This document shows positions 39,672-52,319 of a stretch of DNA of 64,000 bases, one piece after another (the stretch's first letter is position 1; every line of letters begins with the position of its first letter). The position numbers and the translations under genes were made by a program. This DNA is from Sepiola atlantica (Eukaryota > Mollusca > Cephalopoda > Sepiida > Sepiolidae). The notes under the pieces were generated by a model. The model was not told where the DNA came from. It worked only from the letters and a program-made list of their open reading frames with translations, and did no database searches. The stretch spans positions 1,116,001 to 1,180,000 of the forward strand of contig CAUVYP010000579.1 in NCBI GenBank assembly GCA_963556195.1, written 5' to 3'.

Positions 39672-42089
39672 TTGTTGATGTTTTGCGTATTCAGTTTGTA
39701 TCGACATATCTCCGGGAGTACAAGAGCTGAACTTCTGAAACTTGGTACTTCAGTAGAAAATGTGTGTCCGCTAATGTCTGCAAAGTTTCAGAGCACAATT
39801 TATATAAATGTGGAAGTTATAAACACAAGCGATATCAACTTAAAATCGCACTAAATTTTGTTGATGTTTTGCGTATTCAGTTTGTATCGACATATCTCCG
39901 GGAGTACAAGAGCTGAACTTCTGAAACTTGGTACTTCAGTAGAAAATGTGTGTCCGCTAATGTCTGCAAAGTTTCGGAGCACAATTCTTATAAATGTGGA
40001 AGTTATAAACAAAAGCGATATCAACTTAAAATCGCACTAAATTTTGTTGATGTTTTGCGTATTCAGTTTGTATCGACATATCTCCGGGAGTACAAGAGCT
40101 GAACTTCTGAAACTTGGTACTTCAGTAGAAAATGTGTGTCCGCTAATGTCTGCAAAGTTTCGGAGCACAATTCTTATAAATGTGGAAGTTATTAACAAAA
40201 GACCTATCAACTTAAAATCGCACTAAATTTTGTTGATGTTTTGCGTATTCAGTTTGTATCGACATATCTCCGGGAGTACAAGAGCTGAACTTCTGAAACT
40301 TGGTACTTCAGTAGAAAATGTGTGTCCGCTAATGTCTGCAAAGTTTCGGAGCACAATTCTTATAAATGTGGAAGTTATAAACAAAAGCGATATCAACTTA
40401 AAATCGCACAAAATTTTGTTGATGTTTTGCGTATTCAGTTTGTATCGACATATCTCCGGGAGTACAAGAGCTGAACTTCTGAAACTTGGTACTTCAGTAG
40501 AAAATGTGTGTCCGCTAATGTCTGCAAAGTTTCGGAGCACAATTCTTATAAATGTGGAAGTTATTAACACAAGCGATATACCTTTTAAATCGCACTAAAT
40601 TTTGTTGATGTTTTGCGTATTCAGTTTGTATCGACATATCTCCGGGAGTACAAGAGCTGAACTTCTGAAACTTGGTACTTCAGTAGAAAATGTGTGTCCG
40701 CTAATGTCTGCAAAGTTTCAGAGCACAATTCTTATAAATGTGGAAGTTATAAACAAAAGCGATATCAACTTAAAATCGCACTAAATTTTGTTGATGTTTT
40801 GCGTATTCAGTTTGTATCGACATATCTCCGGGAGTACAAGAGCTGAACTTCTGAAACTTGGTACTTCAGTAGAAAATGTGTGTCCGCTAATGTCTGCAAA
40901 GTTTCAGAGCACAATTCTTATAAATGTGGAAGTTATAAACACAAGCGATATCAACTTAAAATCGCACTAAATTTTGTTGATGTTTTGCGAATTCAGTTTG
41001 TATCGACATATCTCCGGGAGTACAAGAGCTGAACTTCTGAAACTTGGTACTTCAGTAGAAAATGTGTGTCCGCTAATGTCTGCAAAGTTTCGGAGCACAA
41101 TTCTTATAAATGTGGAAGTTATTAACAAAAGACCTATCAACTTTAAATCGCACTAAATTTTGTTTATGTTTTGCGTATTCAGTTTGTATCGACATATCTC
41201 CGAGAGTACAAGAGCTGACCTTCTGAAACTTCGTACATCAGTGGAAAATGTGTGTCCGCTATTGTCTGCAAAGTTTCGGAGCACAATTCTCATAAATGTG
41301 GAAGTTATAAACGAAAGCGATATCAACTTAAAATCGCACTAAATTTTGTTGATGTTTTGCGTATTCAGTTTGTATCGACATATCTCCGGGAGTACAAGAG
41401 CTGAACTTCTGAAACTTGGTACTTCAGTAGAAAATGTGTGTCCGCTAATGTCTGCAAAGTTACGGAGCACAATTCTTATAAATGTGGAAGTTATAAACAC
41501 AAGCGATATCAACTTAAAATCGCACTAAATTTTGTTGATGTTTTGCGTATTCAGTTTGTATCGACATATCTCCGGGAGTACAAGAGCTGAACTTCTGAAA
41601 CTTGGTACTTCAGTAGAAAATGTGTGTCCGCTAATGTCTGCAAAGTTTCGGAGCACAATTCTTATAAATGTGGAAGTTATAAACAAAAGCGATATCAACT
41701 TAAAATCGCACAAAATTTTGTTGATGTTTTGCGTATTCAGTTTGTATCGACATATCTCCGGGAGTACAAGAGCTGAACTTCTGAAACTTGGTACTTCAGT
41801 AGAAAATGTGTGTCCGCTAATGTCTGCAAAGTTTCGGAGCACAATTCTTATAAATGTGGAAGTTATTAACACAAGCGATATACCTTTTAAATCGCACTAA
41901 ATTTTGTTGATGTTTTGCGTATTCAGTTTGTATCGACATATCTCCGGGAGTACAAGAGCTGAACTTCTGAAACTTGGTACTTCAGTAGAAAATGTGTGTC
42001 CGCTAATGTCTGCAAAGTTTCAGAGCACAATTCTTATAAATGTGGAAGTTATAAACAAAAGCGATATCAACTTAAAATCGCACTAAATT
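39672..42089 (+). repeat. 13-monomer duplication, copy 2 (2418 bp)
   Basis: The order is the same as at 37254-39671 at an offset of exactly 13 monomers. The join is Qk (39486) followed directly by Y (39672), where a Qt would normally follow Qk. The D at 41160 has a private ccgagag. Confidence 0.86.
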
Positions 42090-44135
42090 TTGTTGATGTT
42101 TTGCGTATTCAGTTTGTATCGACATATCTCCGGGAGTACAAGAGCTGAACTTCTGAAACTTGGTACTTCAGTAGAAAATGTGTGTCCGCTAATGTCTACA
42201 AAGTTTCAGAGCACAATTCTTATAAATGTGGAAGTTATAAACACAAGCGATATCAACTTAAAATCGCACTAAATTTTGTTGATGTTTTGCGAATTCAGTT
42301 TGTATCGACATATCTCCGGGAGTACAAGAGCTGAACTTCTGAAACTTGGTACTTCAGTAGAAAATGTGTGTCCGCTAATGTCTGCAAAGTTTCGGAGCAC
42401 AATTCTTATAAATGTGGAAGTTATTAACAAAAGACCTATCAACTTTAAATCGCACTAAATTTTGTTTATGTTTTGCGTATTCAGTTTGTATCGACATATC
42501 TCCGGGAGTACAAGAGCTGACTTTCTGAAACTTCGTACATCAGTAGAAAATGTGTGTCCGCTATTGTCTGCAAAGTTTCGGAGCACAATTCTCATAAATG
42601 TGGAAGTTATAAACGAAAGCGATATCAACTTAAAATCGCACTAAATTTTGTTGATGTTTTGCGTATTCAGTTTGTATCGACATATCTCCGGGAGTACAAG
42701 AGCTGAACTTCTGAAACTTGGTACTTCAGTAGAAAATGTGTGTCCGCTAATGTCTGCAAAGTTACGGAGCACAATTCTTATAAATGTGGAAGTTATAAAC
42801 ACAAGCGATATCAACTTAAAATCGCACTAAATTTTGTTGATGTTTTGCGTATTCAGTTTGTATCGACATATCTCCGGGAGTACAAGAGCTGAACTTCTGA
42901 AACTTGGTACTTCAGTAGAAAATGTGTGTCCGCTAATGTCTGCAAAGTTTCGGAGCACAATTCTTATAAATGTGGAAGTTATAAACAAAAGCGATATCAA
43001 CTTAAAATCGCACTAAATTTTGTTGATGTTTTGCGTATTCAGTTTGTATCGACATATCTCCGGGAGTACAAGAGCTGAACTTCTAAAACTTGGTACTTCA
43101 GTAGAAAATGTGTGTCCGCTAATGTCTGCAAAGTTTCGGAGCACAATTCTTATAAATGTGGAAGTTATTAACACAAGCGATATACCTTTTAAATCGCACT
43201 AAATTTTGTTGATGTTTTGCGTATTCAGTTTCTATCGACATATCTCCGGGAGTACAAGAGCTGAACTTCTGAAACTTGGTACTTCAGTAGAAAATGTGTG
43301 TCCGCTAATGTCTGCAAAGTTTCAGAGCACAATTCTTATAAATGTGGAAGTTATAAACAAAAGCGATATCAACTTAAAATCGCACTAAATTTTGTTGATG
43401 TTTTGCGTATTCAGTTAGTATCGACATATCTCCGGGAGTACAAGAGCTGAACTTCTGAAACTTGGTACTTCAGTAGAAAATGTGTGTCCGCTAATGTCTG
43501 CAAAGTTTCAGAGCACAATTCTTATAAATGTGGAAGTTATAACCACAAGCGATATCAACTTAAAATCGCACTAAATTTTGCAGATGTTTTGCGAATTCAG
43601 TTTGTATCGACATATCTCCGGGAGTACAAGAGCTGACCTTCTGAAACTTCGTACATCGGTAGAAAATGTGTGTCCGCTATTGTCTGCAAAGTTTCGGAGC
43701 ACAATTCTCATAAATGTGGAAGTTATAAACGAAAGCGATATCAACTTAAAATCGCACTAAATTTTGTTGATGTTTTGCGTATTCAGTTTGTATCGACATA
43801 TAACCGGGAGTACAAGAGCTGAACTTCTGAAACTTGGTACTTCAGTAGAAAATGTGTGTCCGCTAATGTCTGCAAAGTTTCGGAGCACAATTCTTAATAA
43901 TGTGGAAGTTATTAACAAAAGACCTATCAACTTAAAATCGCACTAAATTTTGTTTATGTTTTGCGTATTCAGTTTGTATCGACATATCTCCGGGAGTACA
44001 AGAGCTGAACTTCTGAAACTTGGTACTTCAGTAGAAAATGTGTGTCCGCTAATGTCTGCAAAGTTTCAGAGCACAATTCTTATAAATGTGGAAGTTATAA
44101 ACAAAAGCGATATCAACTTAAAATCGCACTAAATT
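40602..44135 (+). repeat. 19-monomer duplication, copy 1 (3534 bp)
   Basis: The order is Qk Qt E D L G* P Qk Qt E D' L G P Qk Qt X J K, overlapping the end of the preceding 13-monomer copy. The Qt at 43392 has agttagtatc and ataaccaca, and the J at 43764 has catataaccggg. Private changes are ccgagag (41160), tctacaaag (42090) and tttctatcg (43206). Confidence 0.88.
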
Positions 44136-47100
44136 TTGTTGATGTTTTGCGTATTCAGTTTGTATCGACATATCTCCGGGAGTACAAGAGCTGAACTTCT
44201 GAAACTTGGTACTTCAGTAGAAAATGTGTGTCCGCTAATGTCTGCAAAGTTTCAGAGCACAATTCTTATAAATGTGGAAGTTATAAACAAAAGCGATATC
44301 AACTTAAAATCGCACTAAATTTTGTTGATGTTTTGCGTATTCAGTTTGTATCGACATATCTCCGGGAGTACAAGAGCTGAACTTCTGAAACTTGGTACTT
44401 CAGTAGAAAATGTGTGTCCGCTAATGTCTGCAAAGTTTCAGAGCACAATTCTTATAAATGTGGAAGTTATAAACACAAGCGATATCAACTTAAAATCGCA
44501 CTAAATTTTGTTGATGTTTTGCGAATTCAGTTTGTATCGACATATCTCCGGGAGTACAAGAGCTGAACTTCTGAAACTTGGTACTTCAGTAGAAAATGTG
44601 TGTCCGCTAATGTCTGCAAAGTTTCGGAGCACAATTCTTATAAATGTGGAAGTTATTAACAAAAGACCTATCAACTTTAAATCGCACTAAATTTTGTTTA
44701 TGTTTTGCGTATTCAGTTTGTATCGACATATCTCCGGGAGTACAAGAGCTGACCTTCTGAAACTTCGTACATCAGTGGAAAATGTGTGTCCGCTATTGTC
44801 TGCAAAGTTTCGGAGCACAATTCTCATAAATGTGGAAGTTATAAACGAAAGCGATATCAACTTAAAATCGCACTAAATTTTGTTGATGTTTTGCGTATTC
44901 AGTTTGTATCGACATATCTCCGGGAGTACAAGAGCTGAACTTCTGAAACTTGGTACTTCAGTAGAAAATGTGTGTCCGCTAATGTCTGCAAAGTTACGGA
45001 GCACAATTCTTATAAATGTGGAAGTTATAAACACAAGCGATATCAACTTAAAATCGCACTAAATTTTGTTGATGTTTTGCGTATTCAGTTTGTATCGACA
45101 TATCTCCGGGAGTACAAGAGCTGAACTTCTGAAACTTGGTACTTCAGTAGAAAATGTGTGTCCGCTAATGTCTGCAAAGTTTCGGAGCACAATTCTTATA
45201 AATGTGGAAGTTATAAACAAAAGCGATATCAACTTAAAATCGCACAAAATTTTGTTGATGTTTTGCGTATTCAGTTTGTATCGACATATCTCCGGGAGTA
45301 CAAGAGCTGAACTTCTGAAACTTGGTACTTCAGTAGAAAATGTGTGTCCGCTAATGTCTGCAAAGTTTCGGAGCACAATTCTTATAAATGTGGAAGTTAT
45401 TAACACAAGCGATATACCTTTTAAATCGCACTAAATTTTGTTGATGTTTTGCGTATTCAGTTTGTATCGACATATCTCCGGGAGTACAAGAGCTGAACTT
45501 CTGAAACTTGGTACTTCAGTAGAAAATGTGTGTCCGCTAATGTCTGCAAAGTTTCAGAGCACAATTCTTATAAATGTGGAAGTTATAAACAAAAGCGATA
45601 TCAACTTAAAATCGCACTAAATTTTGTTGATGTTTTGCGTATTCAGTTTGTATCGACATATCTCCGGGAGTACAAGAGCTGAACTTCTGAAACTTGGTAC
45701 TTCAGTAGAAAATGTGTGTCCGCTAATGTCTGCAAAGTTTCAGAGCACAATTCTTATAAATGTGGAAGTTATAAACACAAGCGATATCAACTTAAAATCG
45801 CACTAAATTTTGTTGATGTTTTGCGAATTCAGTTTGTATCGACATATCTCCGGGAGTACAAGAGCTGAACTTCTGAAACTTGGTACTTCAGTAGAAAATG
45901 TGTGTCCGCTAATGTCTGCAAAGTTTCGGAGCACAATTCTTATAAATGTGGAAGTTATTAACAAAAGACCTATCAACTTTAAATCGCACTAAATTTTGTT
46001 TATGTTTTGCGTATTCAGTTTGTATCGACATATCTCCGGGAGTACAAGAGCTGACTTTCTGAAACTTCGTACATCAGTAGAAAATGTGTGTCCGCTATTG
46101 TCTGCAAAGTTTCGGAGCACAATTCTCATAAATGTGGAAGTTATAAACGAAAGCGATATCAACTTAAAATCGCACTAAATTTTGTTGATGTTTTGCGTAT
46201 TCAGTTTGTATCGACATATCTCCGGGAGTACAAGAGCTGAACTTCTGAAACTTGGTACTTCAGTAGAAAATGTGTGTCCGCTAATGTCTGCAAAGTTACG
46301 GAGCACAATTCTTATAAATGTGGAAGTTATATACACAAGCGATATCAACTTAAAATCGCACTAAATTTTGTTGATGTTTTGCGTATTCAGTTTGTATCGA
46401 CATATCTCCGGGAGTACAAGAGCTGAACTTCTGAAACTTGGTACTTCAGTAGAAAATGTGTGTCCGCTAATGTCTGCAAAGTTTCGGAGCACAATTCTTA
46501 TAAATGTGGAAGTTATAAACAAAAGCGATATCAACTTAAAATCGCACTAAATTTTGTTGATGTTTTGCGTATTCAGTTTGTATCGACATATCTCCGGGAG
46601 TACAAGAGCTGAACTTCTAAAACTTGGTACTTCAGTAGAAAATGTGTGTCCGCTAATGTCTGCAAAGTTTCGGAGCACAATTCTTATAAATGTGGAAGTT
46701 ATTAACACAAGCGATATACCTTTTAAATCGCACTAAATTTTGTTGATGTTTTGCGTATTCAGTTTGTATCGACATATCTCCGGGAGTACAAGAGCTGAAC
46801 TTCTGAAACTTGGTACTTCAGTAGAAAATGTGTGTCCGCTAATGTCTGCAAAGTTTCAGAGCACAATTCTTATAAATGTGGAAGTTATAAACAAAAGCGA
46901 TATCAACTTAAAATCGCACTAAATTTTGTTGATGTTTTGCGTATTCAGTTAGTATCGACATATCTCCGGGAGTACAAGAGCTGAACTTCTGAAACTTGGT
47001 ACTTCAGTAGAAAATGTGTGTCCGCTAATGTCTGCAAAGTTTCAGAGCACAATTCTTATAAATATGGAAGTTATAACCACAAGCGATATCAACTTAAAAT

Positions 47101-47669
47101 CGCACTAAATTTTGCAGATGTTTTGCGAATTCAGTTTGTATCGACATATCTCCGGGAGTACAAGAGCTGACCTTCTGAAACTTCGTACATCGGTAGAAAA
47201 TGTGTGTCCGCTATTGTCTGCAAAGTTTCGGAGCACAATTCTCATAAATGTGGAAGTTATAAACGAAAGCGATATCAACTTAAAATCGCACTAAATTTTG
47301 TTGATGTTTTGCGTATTCAGTTTGTATCGACATATAACCGGGAGTACAAGAGCTGAACTTCTGAAACTTGGTACTTCAGTAGAAAATGTGTGTCCGCTAA
47401 TGTCTGCAAAGTTTCGGAGCACAATTCTTAATAATGTGGAAGTTATTAACAAAAGACCTATCAACTTAAAATCGCACTAAATTTTGTTTATGTTTTGCGT
47501 ATTCAGTTTGTATCGACATATCTCCGGGAGTACAAGAGCTGAACTTCTGAAACTTGGTACTTCAGTAGAAAATGTGTGTCCGCTAATGTCTGCAAAGTTT
47601 CAGAGCACAATTCTTATAAATGTGGAAGTTATAAACAAAAGCGATATCAACTTAAAATCGCACTAAATT
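44136..47669 (+). repeat. 19-monomer duplication, copy 2 (3534 bp)
   Basis: It matches 40602-44135 monomer for monomer. The join is K (43950) followed by Qk (44136), a neighbour pair not seen elsewhere. Private changes are gttatatac in L (46182) and aatatggaag in Qt (46926). Confidence 0.88.
45252..46553 (+). repeat. Type example of the 7-monomer core module (1302 bp)
   Basis: The order P Qk Qt E D' L G is the commonest higher-order unit. Complete modules start at 58, 2104, 6753, 8426, 11401, 13075 (Qt for Qk), 18096, 21630, 22932, 28326, 32976, 37998, 40416, 41718, 45252, 48414, 49716 and 56411. Those starting with a one-base-deleted P (2104, 6753, 8426, 13075, 56411) are 1301 bp. Because only E and X monomers normally carry an EcoRI site, the module predicts a 1302-bp EcoRI fragment. 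Confidence 0.9.
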
Positions 47670-48413
47670 TTGTTGATGTTTTGCGTATTCAGTTTGTATC
47701 GACATATCTCCGGGAGTACAAGAGCTGAACTTCTGAAACTTGGTACTTCAGTAGAAAATGTGTGTCCGCTAATGTCTGCAAAGTTTCAGAGCACAATTTG
47801 TATAAATGTGGAAGTTATAAACACAAGCGATATCAACTTAAAATCGCACTAAATTTTGTTGATGTTTTGCGTATTCAGTTTGTATCGACATATCTCCGGG
47901 AGTACAAGAGCTGAACTTCTGAAACTTGGTACTTCAGTAGAAAATGTGTGTCCGCTAATGTCTGCAAAGTTTCGGAGCACAATTCTTATAAATGTGGAAG
48001 TTATAAACAAAAGCGATATCAACTTAAAATCGCACTAAATTTTGTTGATGTTTTGCGTATTCAGTTTGTATCGACATATCTCCGGGAGTACAAGAGCTGA
48101 ACTTCTGAAACTTGGTACTTCAGTAGAAAATGTGTGTCCGCTAATGTCTGCAAAGTTTCGGAGCACAATTCTTATAAATGTGGAAGTTATTAACAAAAGA
48201 CCTATCAACTTAAAATCGCACTAAATTTTGTTTATGTTTTGCGTATTCAGTTTGTATCGACATATCTCCGGGAGTACAAGAGCTGAACTTCTGAAACTTG
48301 GTACTTCAGTAGAAAATGTGTGTCCGCTAATGTCTGCAAAGTTTCGGAGCACAATTCTTATAAATGTGGAAGTTATAAACAAAAGCGATATCAACTTAAA
48401 ATCGCACTAAATT
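47670..48413 (+). repeat. C G H I segment of left-hand type inside the central region
   Basis: These four monomers reproduce the C G H I order of 10657-11400 and 15120-15863. The I at 48228 (tttatg start with cgg and aaacaaaagc) is the only true I to the right of 15678. It is followed by P, as on the left. G* takes this position elsewhere in the central region. Confidence 0.83.
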
Positions 48414-51400
48414 TTGTTGATGTTTTGCGTATTCAGTTTGTATCGACATATCTCCGGGAGTACAAGAGCTGAACTTCTGAAACTTGGTACTTCAGTAGAA
48501 AATGTGTGTCCGCTAATGTCTGCAAAGTTTCGGAGCACAATTCTTATAAATGTGGAAGTTATTAACACAAGCGATATACCTTTTAAATCGCACTAAATTT
48601 TGTTGATGTTTTGCGTATTCAGTTTGTATCGACATATCTCCGGGAGTACAAGAGCTGAACTTCTGAAACTTGGTACTTCAGTAGAAAATGTGTGTCCGCT
48701 AATGTCTGCAAAGTTTCAGAGCACAATTCTTATAAATGTGGAAGTTATAAACAAAAGCGATATCAACTTAAAATCGCACTAAATTTTGTTGATGTTTTGC
48801 GTATTCAGTTTGTATCGACATATCTCCGGGAGTACAAGAGCTGAACTTCTGAAACTTGGTACTTCAGTAGAAAATGTGTGTCCGCTAATGTCTGCAAAGT
48901 TTCAGAGCACAATTCTTATAAATGTGGAAGTTATAAACACAAGCGATATCAACTTAAAATCGCACTAAATTTTGTTGATGTTTTGCGAATTCAGTTTGTA
49001 TCGACATATCTCCGGGAGTACAAGAGCTGAACTTCTGAAACTTGGTACTTCAGTAGAAAATGTGTGTCCGCTAATGTCTGCAAAGTTTCGGAGCACAATT
49101 CTTATAAATGTGGAAGTTATTAACAAAAGACCTATCAACTTTAAATCGCACTAAATTTTGTTTATGTTTTGCGTATTCAGTTTGTATCGACATATCTCCG
49201 GGAGTACAAGAGCTGACCTTCTGAAACTTCGTACATCAGTAGAAAATGTGTGTCCGCTATTGTCTGCAAAGTTTCGGAGCACAATTCTCATAAATGTGGA
49301 AGTTATAAACGAAAGCGATATCAACTTAAAATCGCACTAAATTTTGTTGATGTTTTGCGTATTCAGTTTGTATCGACATATCTCCGGGAGTACAAGAGCT
49401 GAACTTCTGAAACTTGGTACTTCAGTAGAAAATGTGTGTCCGCTAATGTCTGCAAAGTTACGGAGCACAATTCTTATAAATGTGGAAGTTATAAACACAA
49501 GCGATATCAACTTAAAATCGCACTAAATTTTGTTGATGTTTTGCGTATTCAGTTTGTATCGACATATCTCCGGGAGTACAAGAGCTGAACTTCTGAAACT
49601 TGGTACTTCAGTAGAAAATGTGTGTCCGCTAATGTCTGCAAAGTTTCGGAGCACAATTCTTATAAATGTGGAAGTTATAAACAAAAGCGATATCAACTTA
49701 AAATCGCACAAAATTTTGTTGATGTTTTGCGTATTCAGTTTGTATCGACATATCTCCGGGAGTACAAGAGCTGAACTTCTGAAACTTGGTACTTCAGTAG
49801 AAAATGTGTGTCCGCTAATGTCTGCAAAGTTTCGGAGCACAATTCTTATAAATGTGGAAGTTATTAACACAAGCGATATACCTTTTAAATCGCACTAAAT
49901 TTTGTTGATGTTTTGCGTATTCAGTTTGTATCGACATATCTCCGGGAGTACAAGAGCTGAACTTCTGAAACTTGGTACTTCAGTAGAAAATGTGTGTCCG
50001 CTAATGTCTGCAATGTTTCAGAGCACAATTCTTATAAATGTGGAAGTTATAAACAAAAGCGATATCAACTTAAAATCGCACTAAATTTTGTTGATGTTTT
50101 GCGTATTCAGTTTGTATCGACATATCTCCGGGAGTACAAGAGCTGAACTTCTGAAACTTGGTACTTCAGTAGAAAATGTGTGTCCGCTAATGTCTGCAAA
50201 GTTTCAGAGCACAATTCTTATAAATGTGGAAGTTATAAACACAAGCGATATCAACTTAAAATCGCACTAAATTTTGTTGATGTTTTGCGAATTCAGTTTG
50301 TATCGACATATCTCCGGGAGTACAAGAGCTGAACTTCTGAAACTTGGTACTTCAGTAGAAAATGTGTGTCCGCTAATGTCTGCAAAGTTTCGGAGCACAA
50401 TTCTTATAAATGTGGAAGTTATTAACAAAAGACCTATCAACTTTAAATCGCACTAAATTTTGTTTATGTTTTGCGTATTCAGTTTGTATCGACATATCTC
50501 CGGGAGTACAAGAGCTGACTTTCTGAAACTTCGTACATCAGTAGAAAATGTGTGTCCGCTATTGTCTGCAAAGTTTCGGAGCACAATTCTCATAAATGTG
50601 GAAGTTATAAACGAAAGCGATATCAACTTAAAATCGCACTAAATTTTGTTGATGTTTTGCGTATTCAGTTTGTATCGACATATCTCCGGGAGTACAAGAG
50701 CTGAACTTCTGAAACTTGGTACTTCAGTAGAAAATGTGTGTCCGCTAATGTCTGCAAAGTTACGGAGCACAATTCTTATAAATGTGGAAGTTATAAACAC
50801 AAGCGATATCAACTTAAAATCGCACTAAATTTTGTTGATGTTTTGCGTATTCAGTTTGTATCGACATATCTCCGGGAGTACAAGAGCTGAACTTCTGAAA
50901 CTTGGTACTTCAGTAGAAAATGTGTGTCCGCTAATGTCTGCAAAGTTTCGGAGCACAATTCTTATAAATGTGGAAGTTATAAACAAAAGCGATATCAACT
51001 TAAAATCGCACTAAATTTTGTTGATGTTTTGCGTATTCAGTTTGTATCGACATATCTCCGGGAGTACAAGAGCTGAACTTCTAAAACTTGGTACTTCAGT
51101 AGAAAATGTGTGTCCGCTAATGTCTGCAAAGTTTCGGAGCACAATTCTTATAAATGTGGAAGTTATTAACACAAGCGATATACCTTTTAAATCGCACTAA
51201 ATTTTGTTGATGTTTTGCGTATTCAGTTTGTATCGACATATCTCCGGGAGTACAAGAGCTGAACTTCTGAAACTTGGTACTTCAGTAGAAAATGTGTGTC
51301 CGCTAATGTCTGCAAAGTTTCAGAGCACAATTCTTATAAATGTGGAAGTTATAAACAAAAGCGATATCAACTTAAAATCGCACTAAATTTTGTTGATGTT

Positions 51401-51575
51401 TTGCGTATTCAGTTAGTATCGACATATCTCCGGGAGTACAAGAGCTGAACTTCTGAAACTTGGTACTTCAGTAGAAAATGTGTGTCCGCTAATGTCTGCA
51501 AAGTTTCAGAGCACAATTCTTATAAATGTGGAAGTTATAACCACAAGCGATATCAACTTAAAATCGCACTAAATT
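48414..51575 (+). repeat. 17-monomer segment P Qk Qt E D L G* P Qk Qt E D' L G P Qk Qt
   Basis: This is a third copy of most of the 19-monomer unit, offset by 24 monomers (4464 bp) from 44136 because the C G H I P segment lies between. The P at 51018 has cttctaaaac and the last Qt (51390) has agttagtatc and ataaccaca. Qk at 49902 has a private tgcaatgtttcag. Confidence 0.86.
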
Positions 51576-52133
51576 TTGCAGATGTTTTGCGAATTCAGTT
51601 TGTATCGACATATCTCCGGGAGTACAAGAGCTGACCTTCTGAAACTTCGTACATCAGTAGAAAATGTGTGTCCGCTATTGTCTGCAAAGTTTCGGAGCAC
51701 AATTCTCATAAATGTGGAAGTTATAAACGAAAGCGATATCAACTTAAAATCGCCCTAAATTTTGTTGATGTTTTGCGTATTCAGTTTGTATCGACATATC
51801 TCCGGGAGTACAAGAGCTGAACTTCTGAAACTTGGTACTTCAGTAGAAAATGTGTGTCCGCTAATGTCTGCAAAGTTACGGAGCACAATTCTTATAAATG
51901 TGGAAGTTATAAACACAAGCGATATCAACTTAAAATCGCACTAAATTTTGTTGATGTTTTGCGTATTCAGTTTGTATCGACATATCTCCGGGAGTACAAG
52001 AGCTGAACTTCTGAAACTTGGTACTTCACTAGAAAATGTGTGTCCGCTAATGTCTGCAAAGTTTCGGAGCACAATTCTTATAAATGTGGAAGTTATTAAC
52101 AAAAGACCTATCAACTTTAAATCGCACTAAATT

Positions 52134-52319
52134 TTGTTTATGTTTTGCGTATTCAGTTTGTATCGACATATCTCCGGGAGTACAAGAGCTGACCTTCTGA
52201 AACTTCGTACATCAGTAGAAAATGTGTGTCCGCTAATGTCTGCAAAGTTTCGGAGCACAATTCTTATAAATGTGGAAGTTATTAACAGAAGCGATATACC
52301 TTTTAAATCGCACTAAATT
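52134..52319 (+). repeat. Hybrid monomer: D front, P rear
   Basis: The front has tttatg, agctgacctt and cttcgtacat of D. From the middle on it has ctaatg, cgg and a gatatacctttt tail of P, with a private aacagaagc. The change-over lies between the cttcgtacat and the ctaatg. Confidence 0.82.
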
